Source: Streptomyces sp. PR69
Lineage (GTDB): Bacteria > Actinomycetota > Actinomycetes > Streptomycetales > Streptomycetaceae
Length of the DNA: 64,000 nucleotides
Assembly: GCF_026420845.1 (NCBI RefSeq)
Contig: NZ_JAOWCB010000021.1
Coordinates: 40,226 to 104,225 of the forward strand
Reading direction: 5' to 3'
Part shown: positions 23,820 through 33,336 of the stretch, piece by piece
Position numbering within the stretch: position 1 is the first letter of the stretch
Layout of the letters: each line of letters opens with the position of its first letter
Program-made: the position numbers and the translations under genes
The notes under the pieces: model-generated
Seen by the model: only the letters and a program-made list of their open reading frames with translations
What the model was told of the DNA's origin: nothing
Databases searched by the model: none

Positions 23820-23825
23820 TAGGCT
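23820..23825 (+). promoter_or_regulatory. -10 element for mqnC
   Basis: TAGGCT lies 38 bp before GTG 23864; AAAGGGA (23850-23856) is the ribosome site. mqnC therefore seems to have its own promoter after the kinase gene. Confidence 0.4.
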
Positions 23826-23863
23826 GGTCCGGTCCGTCCAGAACCCTTCGAAAGGGACGCCCG

Positions 23864-25063
23864 GTGATCGAGAAGGCCGACCTTCAGCCCATCCTCGACC
23901 GTGCCGCCGCAGGTGGGCGGATCACCCCCGAGGAAGCCCTCGACCTGTACCGCCACGCGCCGCTGCATGCGCTGGGCGCGGCGGCCGACGAGGTGCGGCG
24001 GAGGCGGTACGCGGGCACGGAGCACATCGCCACGTACATCATCGAGCGGAACATCAACTACACCAATGTGTGTGTGACGGCGTGCAAGTTCTGCGCGTTC
24101 TACGCACCGCCGAAGGACGCTGCCAAGGGCTGGACACGGGATCTGGACGACATTCTGCGGCGCTGCGCGGAGACCGTGGAGCTGGGCGGCACGCAGATCA
24201 TGTTCCAGGGCGGGCACCACCCGGACTACGGCGTCGAGTACTACGAGAAGCACTTCGCGGCGATCAAGAAGGAGTTCCCCCAGCTGGTGATCCACTCGCT
24301 GGGCGCGTCCGAGGTCGAGCACATGGCCCGCATCTCGGGCGTCCCGGTCGAGGAGGCCATCTCCCGCATCCATGCCGCGGGCCTCGACTCCTTCGCGGGC
24401 GCGGGCGCGGAGCTGCTCCCGGAGCGTCCGCGCAAGGCCATCGCCCCGCTGAAGGAGAGCGGCGAGCGCTGGCTGGAGATCATGGAGATCGCGCACGGTC
24501 TCGGCGTCGAGTCCACGTCGACCATGCTGATGGGGACGGGCGAGACCAACGCCGAGCGGATCGAGCATCTGCGGATGATCCGCGATGTACAGGACCGGAC
24601 GGGCGGCTTCCGGGCCTTCATCCCGTACACCTACCAGCCGGAGAACAACCATCTGAAGGGCCGCACGCAGGCCACGATCTTCGAGTATCTGCGGATGATC
24701 GCGATCGCCCGGCTCTTCATGGACAACATCGCCCATATCCAGGGCTCCTGGCTGACCACCGGCAAGGAGATCGGCCAGCTGTCGCTGCATTACGGCGCGG
24801 ACGACCTGGGCTCGATCATGCTGGAGGAGAACGTGGTCTCCTCGGCGGGCGCGAAGCACCGCTCGAACCGCCAGGAGATCATCGACCTGATCCGCCGCGC
24901 GGACCGGGTCCCGGCGCAGCGCGCGACGACATACGAGCACCTCGTGGTCCACGACGACCCCGCGAACGACCCCGTCGACGAGCGCGTGGCCTCCCATATC
25001 TCCTCCACGGCCATCGAGGGCGGCACGGCCCACCCGGAGCTGAAGCTCCTCGCGTCCAGCTGA
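23864..25063 (+). CDS. mqnC: cyclic dehypoxanthinyl futalosine synthase MqnC (radical SAM)
   Basis: A 399-residue radical SAM enzyme that cyclises dehypoxanthine futalosine, forming the second ring of the naphthoquinone. The cluster motif is NVCVTACKFCAFY with Cys70, Cys74 and Cys77. Other landmarks are FQGGHHPDYGVEYYE, AGAELLPERPRKAI, MLMGTGETNAERIEH and GSIMLEENVVSSAG. GTG 23864 is chosen for its ribosome site and the family N-terminus; the frame is open upstream through the kinase end. The next gene begins 7 bp after the stop, so they are co-transcribed. Confidence 0.95.
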   Translation: MIEKADLQPILDRAAAGGRITPEEALDLYRHAPLHALGAAADEVRRRRYAGTEHIATYIIERNINYTNVCVTACKFCAFYAPPKDAAKGWTRDLDDILRRCAETVELGGTQIMFQGGHHPDYGVEYYEKHFAAIKKEFPQLVIHSLGASEVEHMARISGVPVEEAISRIHAAGLDSFAGAGAELLPERPRKAIAPLKESGERWLEIMEIAHGLGVESTSTMLMGTGETNAERIEHLRMIRDVQDRTGGFRAFIPYTYQPENNHLKGRTQATIFEYLRMIAIARLFMDNIAHIQGSWLTTGKEIGQLSLHYGADDLGSIMLEENVVSSAGAKHRSNRQEIIDLIRRADRVPAQRATTYEHLVVHDDPANDPVDERVASHISSTAIEGGTAHPELKLLASS

Positions 25064-25070
25064 GGCGGCG

Positions 25071-25703
25071 TTGCTGACGCTGCACACCGCGCCCCTGCTG
25101 CTGCCGGTCGGCGCGCCGCCCGTCGCCGACGGCGCGGTCCTCCTCGACGGCGACCGGATCGCCGCCCTCGGCCCGTACGAGGAGCTCGCCGCCGCGCACC
25201 CCGCGGCACGTGTACGGCGCTGGCCGGGCGTCCTCACCCCCGGCCTGTGCCAGCCGCACGCCCGGCAGCTGCTCACCCGCGCCTACCACCCGGACCCGCG
25301 CGAGGCCGACCTGCTCGGCACGGAGCCGATCACAGGGGAGGCGCTGGAGCGGCTGCGGCTGGACGAGGCACGCTGGGCGGGCAGCGTACGGCGGGGCCTC
25401 CAGCGCATGCTGGCGCACGGCGTCACCGCCCTGACCGGGCCCTTCCCTCAGTGGGTGCGCCCCGCGGTCGCCCGCTCCGGCCTGGCAGTCCTTCCCGCGC
25501 CCAGCGCCCTTGCCGACCGGCCCCCGCACCTCGACCCCTTCGCCGGCGGCCTCGCGGCCGCGGCCCACGGGCCCCTGCGGGAGGCCGGCCGCGCCGACCT
25601 GGCGGCCTTCGACGTCCCGGACGAGACCGCGCTCGTCGAACGCGGCGCGGGCGCCTGCGTCGCCACCGTGCTCGCCGGACGGCTGGTATACCGGCGGCGC
25701 TGA
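25071..25703 (+). CDS. shortened imidazolonepropionase-like (amidohydrolase-related) protein
   Basis: A 210-residue protein resembling the outer beta-sandwich of amidohydrolases. The N-terminal part (DGAVLLDGDRIAALGPYEEL then VLTPGLCQPHA) mimics the region that normally leads into the metal-binding HxH, but only one His is present. The C-terminal part (REAGRADLAAFDVPDET, then VLAGRLVYRRR) matches the usual end of these enzymes. The metal-dependent barrel is reduced to about 90 residues, so amidohydrolase activity is unlikely. The start is TTG 25071 with GAGGCGG just upstream. Tight linkage to mqnC suggests a menaquinone-related accessory role; this is inference. Confidence 0.75.
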   Translation: MLTLHTAPLLLPVGAPPVADGAVLLDGDRIAALGPYEELAAAHPAARVRRWPGVLTPGLCQPHARQLLTRAYHPDPREADLLGTEPITGEALERLRLDEARWAGSVRRGLQRMLAHGVTALTGPFPQWVRPAVARSGLAVLPAPSALADRPPHLDPFAGGLAAAAHGPLREAGRADLAAFDVPDETALVERGAGACVATVLAGRLVYRRR

Positions 25704-25750
25704 GCCCCCTGGCCGTCTTCCGGCCGCCCCCGACCGGCACAATGGGGCAC

Positions 25751-26449
25751 GTGACCCGAGCCTCGCTGGACAAGCAGCCGCATGAAGTCGCCTCCATGTT
25801 CGACGACGTGGCGGCCAACTACGACCTCACCAACGACGTGCTCTCGCTCGGCCAGGACCGGCGCTGGCGGCGGGAGGTCGCCAGGGCGGTGGACGCGCGC
25901 CCCGCGCAGAAGGTGCTGGATCTGGCGGCCGGCACCGGGACGTCGTCGATGCCGTTCACCGAGCGCGGGGCGTATGTCGTGCCGTGCGACTTCTCGCTCG
26001 GGATGCTCCGCGAGGGCAAGAAGCGTCACCCGTGGCTGCCGCTGACCGCGGGCGACGCGATGAAACTGCCGTTCAGGGACGACGTCTTCGACGCGGTGAC
26101 GATCTCCTTCGGGCTGCGCAACGTCCAGGACACCGAGGCGGCGCTGCGCGAGATGTACCGGGTGACCAGGCCCGGCGGGCGGGTGGTGATCTGCGAGTTC
26201 TCGCATCCTGCCTGGGCGCCGTTCCGGACGGTGTACGAGGAGTATCTGATGCGGGCGCTGCCGCCGGTGGCGCGGGCCGTGTCGTCCAACCCCGAGGCGT
26301 ACGTCTATCTCGCCGAGTCGATCCGCTCGTGGCCCGAACAGGCTGAGCTGGCGCGGCTGCTGCAGCGGGCCGGCTGGGCGGGGGTCGCATGGCGCAATCT
26401 GACCGGGGGGATCGTGGCCCTGCACCGGGGCGTCAAGCCGGTGGCCTGA
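25751..26449 (+). CDS. menG: demethylmenaquinone methyltransferase (MenG/UbiE)
   Basis: A 232-residue class I SAM-dependent methyltransferase that adds the C-methyl group to demethylmenaquinone, the last ring step. It starts VTRASLDKQPHEVASMFDDV, the family N-terminus. Motif I is VLDLAAGTGTSS; FDAVTISFGLRNVQD and EFSHPAW are classical UbiE blocks. GTG 25751 directly follows CACAATGGGGCAC, so a leaderless transcript is plausible. The same GGGGCAC stands before the mqnL start. It is separated from the shortened amidohydrolase by 47 bp. Confidence 0.95.
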   Translation: MTRASLDKQPHEVASMFDDVAANYDLTNDVLSLGQDRRWRREVARAVDARPAQKVLDLAAGTGTSSMPFTERGAYVVPCDFSLGMLREGKKRHPWLPLTAGDAMKLPFRDDVFDAVTISFGLRNVQDTEAALREMYRVTRPGGRVVICEFSHPAWAPFRTVYEEYLMRALPPVARAVSSNPEAYVYLAESIRSWPEQAELARLLQRAGWAGVAWRNLTGGIVALHRGVKPVA

Positions 26450-26507
26450 GGCTGGAGGGCGGGAGCCCCCGCATGGAGCCCCTCGGCTTGTGATCAGCGC
26501 GCCACCA

Positions 26508-26513
26508 TAGACT
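26508..26513 (+). promoter_or_regulatory. -10 element for the geranylgeranyl-reductase-like gene
   Basis: TAGACT; TTGTGA at 26488-26493 is the nearest -35-like element, but its 14-bp spacing is short. GGGAG before GTG 26568 is the ribosome site. Confidence 0.35.
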
Positions 26514-26567
26514 GCACATGTCCTGTGCCGTTCGGTACGCACAATCGAGTAATCGGGAGCCCCCGCC

Positions 26568-27854
26568 GTGACCGAGCCCCTCTCCGAACACACCGCCGAT
26601 GTGATCGTCGTCGGGGCAGGCCCGGCCGGCTCCACAACCGCGTACCACCTCGCCAAGGCGGGGCTGGACGTCCTGCTGCTGGAGAAGACCGCCTTCCCGC
26701 GGGAGAAGGTCTGCGGCGACGGCCTCACGCCCCGCGCCGTCAAACAGCTGGTGGCGATGGGCGTCGACATCTCCGAGGAAGCCGGCTGGCTGCGCAACAA
26801 GGGCCTGCGGATCATCGGCGGCGGGGTGCGGCTCCAGCTCGACTGGCCGGATCTGGCCTCGTATCCGGACTACGGACTGGTCCGCAAGCGCGATGACTTC
26901 GACGAGCAGCTGGCCCGGCAGGCGCAGAAGGCGGGGGCGCGGCTGTACGAGCGCTGCAACGTCGGCGCCCCGGTCCTGGACGACCGCACCGGCCGCATCA
27001 CGGGCGTGCACGCCAAGCTGGGCGAGGAGAAGCGGGACGTCGTCTTCCGCGCCCCGCTCGTCGTCGCCGCCGACGGCAACTCCTCCCGGATCTCCCTGGC
27101 GATGGGTCTGCACCGCCGCGAGGACCGTCCCATGGGCGTGGCCGTGCGCACCTACTTCACCTCGCCGCGCCACGACGACGACTATCTGGAGTCGTGGCTG
27201 GAGCTGTGGGACCGCCGCGGGCCCGGCGAGGACCGGCTGCTGCCCGGCTACGGCTGGATCTTCGGCATGGGCGACGGCACCTCCAACGTCGGCCTCGGCG
27301 TGCTGAACACCACCGCCTCCTTCCGCGAGCTGGACTGGCGCGAGGTCCTCAAGACATGGTGCGCCTCGATGCCGGAGGACTGGGGGTACGTCCCCGAGAA
27401 CATGACAGGACCGATCCGCGGCGCGGCGCTGCCCATGGCGTTCAACCGGCAGCCGCACTACACCCGCGGACTGCTGCTGGTCGGGGACGCGGGCGGCCTG
27501 GTCAACCCGTTCAACGGCGAGGGCATCGCATACGCCATGGAGTCCGGCCAGATCGCCGCCGACGTCATCGTGCAGGCCCATGCGCGCCGCACCCCGGCCC
27601 AGCGCGAGGCCGCCCTGCTCCACTACCCCAAGGTCCTCAAGGACACCTACGGCGGCTACTACACGCTCGGCCGTGCGTTTGTGAAGCTCATCGGCAATCC
27701 TAAGGTCATGAAGATCGCCACCCAGCGGGGACTCACACACCCGGTGCTGATGAAGTTCACGCTGAAGATGCTGGCGAACCTGACCGACCCCACGGGCGGC
27801 GATGCGATGGACCGCATCATCAACGGCCTGTCGAAGGCGGCGCCGAAGGCCTGA
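26568..27854 (+). CDS. geranylgeranyl reductase-family FAD oxidoreductase (MenJ-like)
   Basis: A 428-residue flavoprotein. The N-terminal FAD motif is VIVVGAGPAGSTTAYHLAKA (about residues 9-28), followed by FPREKVCGDGLTPRAVKQL, a signature of the geranylgeranyl-reductase family, and a late FAD contact GLLLVGDAGGLVNPFNGEGI. Family members saturate double bonds of isoprenoid chains. In mycobacteria MenJ reduces one unit of the menaquinone tail, and Streptomyces menaquinones are partly saturated, so the same job is likely. Its position after menG supports this. Confidence 0.88.
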   Translation: MTEPLSEHTADVIVVGAGPAGSTTAYHLAKAGLDVLLLEKTAFPREKVCGDGLTPRAVKQLVAMGVDISEEAGWLRNKGLRIIGGGVRLQLDWPDLASYPDYGLVRKRDDFDEQLARQAQKAGARLYERCNVGAPVLDDRTGRITGVHAKLGEEKRDVVFRAPLVVAADGNSSRISLAMGLHRREDRPMGVAVRTYFTSPRHDDDYLESWLELWDRRGPGEDRLLPGYGWIFGMGDGTSNVGLGVLNTTASFRELDWREVLKTWCASMPEDWGYVPENMTGPIRGAALPMAFNRQPHYTRGLLLVGDAGGLVNPFNGEGIAYAMESGQIAADVIVQAHARRTPAQREAALLHYPKVLKDTYGGYYTLGRAFVKLIGNPKVMKIATQRGLTHPVLMKFTLKMLANLTDPTGGDAMDRIINGLSKAAPKA

Positions 27855-27943
27855 GCCGGGCTCCCGCACAGGGCTCATACGACGTGAGGGCCGCCGTCCC
27901 CGGAACTCCGGGAGCGGCGGCCCTCACGACGTGGGAGAGCGAG

Positions 27944-28819
27944 CTACAGGACGCGGACCGCGCCGGTCGCCGGGTAGCCCGACAGGTCCTGGATCACCAC
28001 GCCCTTGCCGGGGTTGGCGGCGTCAAGGTACTGGCCGTTCCCGATGTAGACGCCCGTGTGGTACGCGGAGCCCGCGGCGCCCCAGTAGAGGATGTCGCCC
28101 ACCTGGAGGTTCGACAGGCTCACCTGGGTGCCCGCGGTCGACTGGGCCTGCGAGACGCGGGGCAGCTCGATGCCGACCTGGCGGAACGCGGCCTGGACCA
28201 GGCTGGAGCAGTCCCAGGCGTTGGGGCCGGTGGCGCCCATGATGTAGGCGTCGCCGAGCTGCGCCTTGAGGAAGCTGATGACGGTCGCGACACTGCCCGT
28301 GGCCTGCTGCGAGCTGCTGGAGGCGCCGGCACTCGCCGAGGAGCCTGCGGAGCCGGAGGAGCTGGACGAGCCGGAGGCGCTGTACGAGGACAGGGAGGTG
28401 CGCTCGGCGGTGCGGGAGGCACGCTCCTTGGCCTCGGCCTCGGCGCGCTTCCTGGCCTCCTCCTTCGCCTCGGCCTCAGCCTTGCGGTCCGCCTCTTCCT
28501 TGGCCTTCTTGGCGGCCTTGGCGGCCTTCTCCGCGGCGGCGTCCTCCTGGGCGCGCAGTTCGTCGTGCTGCGCCTGGAGTTCGAGGTCGAGGGCGACCCG
28601 CTGGGTGGCCGCGGCGGCCTGCGCGGCGGCGACCGAGAGGTCGGCGGTGATCGTGGGCATCTCGATGGTCTCGGTCACCGGGTCGGCGTTCGCCGGACCG
28701 GCCGCACCGGCCACCGCAAAGGTGCTGAGGACGCCACCGGCAACTCCGGCGCGCAGCGAGAGCTTCGAGGCGCTGCGGCGGGGCTTCCGGTGGCTGGGTA
28801 TGTGAGCGGTCTGGGACAT
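27944..28819 (-). CDS. secreted NlpC/P60 peptidoglycan hydrolase
   Basis: A 291-residue exported protein. A signal segment (about residues 17-44, LRAGVAGGVLSTFAVAGAAG) is followed by a long Ala/Glu/Lys coiled coil (about 55-140) and a Ser-rich linker. The C-terminal NlpC/P60 domain has the catalytic Cys204 (WDCSSLVQAAFRQVG) and His254 (YHTGVYIGNG). Such enzymes cut stem-peptide bonds in the cell wall. ATG 28819 is chosen for the family-like MSQTAHIPSHRKPRR start. No strong ribosome site is visible. It is divergent from the nuo operon across a 715-bp gene-free region. Confidence 0.9.
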   Translation of the reverse strand: MSQTAHIPSHRKPRRSASKLSLRAGVAGGVLSTFAVAGAAGPANADPVTETIEMPTITADLSVAAAQAAAATQRVALDLELQAQHDELRAQEDAAAEKAAKAAKKAKEEADRKAEAEAKEEARKRAEAEAKERASRTAERTSLSSYSASGSSSSSGSAGSSASAGASSSSQQATGSVATVISFLKAQLGDAYIMGATGPNAWDCSSLVQAAFRQVGIELPRVSQAQSTAGTQVSLSNLQVGDILYWGAAGSAYHTGVYIGNGQYLDAANPGKGVVIQDLSGYPATGAVRVL

Positions 28820-28950
28820 GAGAACAACCGCTATCAAGCCAGGACGGTTCCCTTCAAGAAACGTGTGTTGCGCCACAGTTGCGTGCGGAACCCGTGAATC
28901 CGTTTCCTTCGCGCCTTTATTGACGCCGTAACGGTCAAAACGGGCATGGG

Positions 28951-28968
28951 TGATCACGGCTGTGATCA
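28951..28968. promoter_or_regulatory. inverted repeat upstream of the NlpC/P60 gene
   Basis: TGATCAC-GGCT-GTGATCA is a perfect 7-4-7 palindrome, 132-149 bp before the ATG. It has the size of a dimeric repressor site but does not match the CRP consensus spacing. Confidence 0.4.
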
Positions 28969-29065
28969 TGGGCTTTCTGTGAAACGTCCGAATTGCCGGG
29001 GGCTTACCACTCCCGCGGTCCGTTGGCCAAGCCCGCTTTCAGCGGCCGCCTGGGCGAGTGGCGCA

Positions 29066-29082
29066 GGTCACAGAAAGGTCAC
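29066..29082. promoter_or_regulatory. GGTCAC direct repeat with 11-bp period
   Basis: GGTCACAGAAAGGTCAC places two identical hexamers 11 bp apart, the helical spacing used by response regulators such as PhoP in Streptomyces. Only two units are seen and neither is a full PHO-box unit. Confidence 0.25.
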
Positions 29083-29416
29083 CGTCCAGCGGCGGCTCGA
29101 TTGCTCGTGAATGTGTGAACGAGTGCGCGGCCCGGCGGCGGCTGTCCACTTCGCTCCGCCGGGACCCTCGCGCGAGTGACCGCGGGTCCAATATCACCCG
29201 GAACGGTCCCTTGCGAATTTGCCTGTAGCTCCCATCGTTTGATATGGCAACCCCGCTTCGACCAGCGAAAACGGGCGCGGATGTCACGTATGGCAACCGC
29301 TCGGACGCTTCGCGTATGAAGATCACTTCTCATCCGGCTTCATGATCCTTCGTCAGGTGTCAAAGATCACAAACTCCTTGCGGTACCCCGTGTCGCAGAT
29401 CACAGACCGGCGGGCA

Positions 29417-29422
29417 TAGGAT
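29417..29422 (+). promoter_or_regulatory. -10 element of the nuoA-N promoter
   Basis: TAGGAT, predicted start near 29430, about 105 bp ahead of nuoA. The -35 is weak. Confidence 0.45.
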
Positions 29423-29437
29423 GCGTGGCAGTCGGGC

Positions 29438-29455
29438 TTGTGAACTGCCTCACAT
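29438..29455 (+). promoter_or_regulatory. Rex-like operator (ROP) in the nuo leader
   Basis: TTGTGAACTGCCTCACAT matches the Streptomyces Rex operator TTGTGAA-N4-TTCACAA fully in the left arm and at five of seven positions in the right. Rex senses NADH/NAD+ and is known to control nuo in S. coelicolor. The site lies just after the predicted transcription start, so bound Rex would block RNA polymerase. Confidence 0.7.
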
Positions 29456-29534
29456 GTGCACGATCTTCGCGAGGCGGCGATGGGGAAGCCCGGTGCGGTC
29501 CAACGGTCAAGGACGACTGGAAGGAGCGAGGAGG

Positions 29535-29894
29535 GTGAATGCCTACGCGCCCATCCTTGTGCTCGGCGCCCTCGGGGCAGGGTTTGCGATCTTCTCCGTG
29601 GTCATGGCCACGCTCACTGGCCCCAAGCGCTACAACCGGGCGAAGCTCGAAGCGTACGAGTGCGGCATCGAGCCCACGCCCACGCCGGCCGGCGGCGGCC
29701 GCTTCCCGATCAAGTACTACCTGACGGCGATGCTCTTCATCGTCTTCGACATCGAGATCGTCTTCCTCTACCCCTGGGCCGTCACCTTCGACGCGCTGGG
29801 GCTTTTCGGGCTGGTGGAGATGGTGCTCTTCGTTCTGACCGTCTTTGTCGCCTATGCCTATGTGTGGCGGCGCGGCGGCCTGGAATGGGACTGA
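29535..29894 (+). CDS. nuoA: NADH-quinone oxidoreductase subunit A
   Basis: A 119-residue three-helix membrane subunit of complex I. The loop YNRAKLEAYECGIEPTPTP with its Cys, near the quinone channel, and the acidic helix FIVFDIEIVFLYPWAV are diagnostic. GTG 29535 is chosen because GGAGCGAGGAGG stands directly upstream; the open frame back to 29421 runs through the Rex-like operator. It is the first gene of a 14-gene operon in E. coli order A-N with C and D separate. Confidence 0.95.
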   Translation: MNAYAPILVLGALGAGFAIFSVVMATLTGPKRYNRAKLEAYECGIEPTPTPAGGGRFPIKYYLTAMLFIVFDIEIVFLYPWAVTFDALGLFGLVEMVLFVLTVFVAYAYVWRRGGLEWD

Positions 29895-29940
29895 GCGACC
29901 ACAGGGCCAGGACTACTCAAGCGGCGTCAGGAGCACACCA

Positions 29941-30491
<551 letters not shown>

Positions 30492-30495
<4 letters not shown>

Positions 30496-31246
30496 GCGAG
30501 CCCACCGAGCCGAACCCCGAGAAGGAGCTCAGCGAGCAGAATCTGCCGGGCCAGCGGGGCGAGCACGGCGAGGAGATCCGGGTCCAGCGCGGCATGTTCG
30601 GCGCGAACAACGGCGGCGACACCTCCGGCTACGGCGGCCTCGTCCGCTCCGTACGGCTGCCCGGCCCGGCAGCCCGCCCGTACGGGGGCCCGCGCGGCAA
30701 GGACGCGTACGGGGAATTCGACGAGGTCGCCGATGAACTCGAAGGCGCGCTGGAGGAGCAGGGCCTCGTCCCCGAGAACGCCATCGAGAAGACGGTCGTC
30801 GACCGCGGCGAGCTCACCTTCCACATCGCCCGCGAGCATCTGGCGCTCGTCGCCCGCACCCTGCGCGACGACCCCGCGCTCCGCTTCGAGCTGTGCACCG
30901 GCGTCAGCGGCGTCCACTACCCGCAGGACAAGGGCCGCGAGCTGCACGCCGTCTACCATCTGCGCTCGCTCACCCACGGCCGGCTGCTCCGCCTTGAGGT
31001 CTCGGCCCCGGACGACGATCCGCACATCCCGTCCCTGGTGTCGGTCTATCCGACCAACGACTGGCATGAGCGCGAGACCTACGACTTCTTCGGGCTCGTC
31101 TTCGACGGACACCCGGCCCTCACCCGGATCATGATGCCGGACGACTGGCAGGGCTTCCCGCAGCGCAAGGACTACCCCCTCGGCGGCATCGCCGTCGAAT
31201 ACAAGGGCGCCCAGATCCCGGCTCCGGACCAGCGGAGGTCGTACTC

Positions 31247-31250
<4 letters not shown>
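30492..31250 (+). CDS. nuoC: NADH-quinone oxidoreductase subunit C
   Basis: A 252-residue peripheral-arm subunit (30-kDa family). The signature HERETYDFFGLVFDGHP is at about residues 193-209, then LPLGG-type QRKDYPLGG. The N-terminal 80 residues are charged and specific to actinobacteria. It begins inside the nuoB stop and ends inside the nuoD ATG (31247-31250), both 4-bp overlaps. Here nuoC and nuoD are separate, unlike the fused E. coli NuoCD. Confidence 0.96.
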
Positions 31251-32568
<1,318 letters not shown>

Positions 32569-32569
<1 letters not shown>

Positions 32570-33336
32570 TGACGGACGTATCTCTGGGGATGCCCCAGCC
32601 GCCCGCCCCCGCCTACCCGGCCGAGGTGCGGGCCAGGCTGGAGGCCGACGCCAAGGAGATCATCTCCCGCTATCCGCACAGCCGCTCCGCGCTGCTGCCG
32701 CTGCTGCATCTGGTGCAGTCCGAGGAAGGCCATGTCACCCGCACCGGCATGCAGTTCTGCGCGGAGATGCTGGACCTGACCACCGCCGAGGTCACCGCCG
32801 TCGCCAGCTTCTACACCATGTACCGCCGCAGGCCCTCCGGCGACTACCAGGTCGGCGTGTGCACCAACACCCTGTGCGCGGTCATGGGCGGCGACGCCAT
32901 CTTCGGCGAACTCCAGGAGCACCTCGGCGTCGGCAACGGCGAGACTACAGACGACGGCAAGGTCACGCTGGAGCACATCGAGTGCAACGCCGCCTGCGAC
33001 TTCGCGCCCGTGGTGATGGTCAACTGGGAGTTCTTCGACAACCAGACGCCCGAGAGCGCCCGGCGGCTCGTTGACGACCTGCGGGCGGGCCGCCCTGTCG
33101 AGCCCACCCGAGGCGCCCCGCTGTGCACCTTCAAGGAGACCGCCCGCATCCTCGCCGGTTTCCCCGACGAGCGCCCCGGAGCGGTCGAGGCCACCGGCGG
33201 CGCGGGGCCCGCCTCCCTCATCGGGCTGCGCCTGGCCAGGGGCGAGAAGCCCGCGGCGCGGGTGGTCTCCCCGCGCGCCGAGACCGTCCAGGAGCCTCCG
33301 TCCGCCGACGGCGCCGCAACCGAGGAGGGGGAGTGA
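32569..33336 (+). CDS. nuoE: NADH-quinone oxidoreductase subunit E
   Basis: A 255-residue 24-kDa-family subunit with a [2Fe-2S] cluster in a thioredoxin-like fold. Four Cys ligands are visible in VCTNTLC and ECNAACDFAPVVMVN. The last 80 residues are a long Ala/Pro/Glu-rich extension after FKETARILAGFPDE, common in actinobacteria. ATG 32569 overlaps the nuoD TAA by one base. Confidence 0.96.

Larger units (their letters stand above)
28820..29534. promoter_or_regulatory. 715-bp gene-free divergent regulatory region (NlpC/P60 gene and nuo operon)
   Basis: No convincing gene lies here. The left part should hold the long leader and promoter of the NlpC/P60 gene; the right end holds the nuo promoter. 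A c-di-AMP (ydaO) riboswitch, common before Streptomyces cell-wall hydrolase genes, was looked for by eye and not found. GATCACAAAC and GATCACAGAC form an imperfect direct repeat upstream of the nuo -10. Confidence 0.6.

Noticed and set aside
25071..25703. Functional aminofutalosine deaminase (MqnX) next to mqnC
   Set aside because: The metal-binding HxH and the rest of the amidohydrolase barrel are missing, and in Streptomyces this step is thought to be done by an adenosine-deaminase-type enzyme encoded elsewhere.
29039..29326. Minus-strand ORF of 95 codons in the NlpC/nuo gap
   Set aside because: Irregular codon use, no domain, and the region contains likely promoter repeats.
28820..29330. 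c-di-AMP (ydaO) riboswitch upstream of the NlpC/P60 gene
   Set aside because: Read on the minus strand, the region lacks the conserved GAATCC-type and AGCTAACCTCG-type blocks of that motif. Only GGATTCACGGGTTCC bears a slight resemblance.
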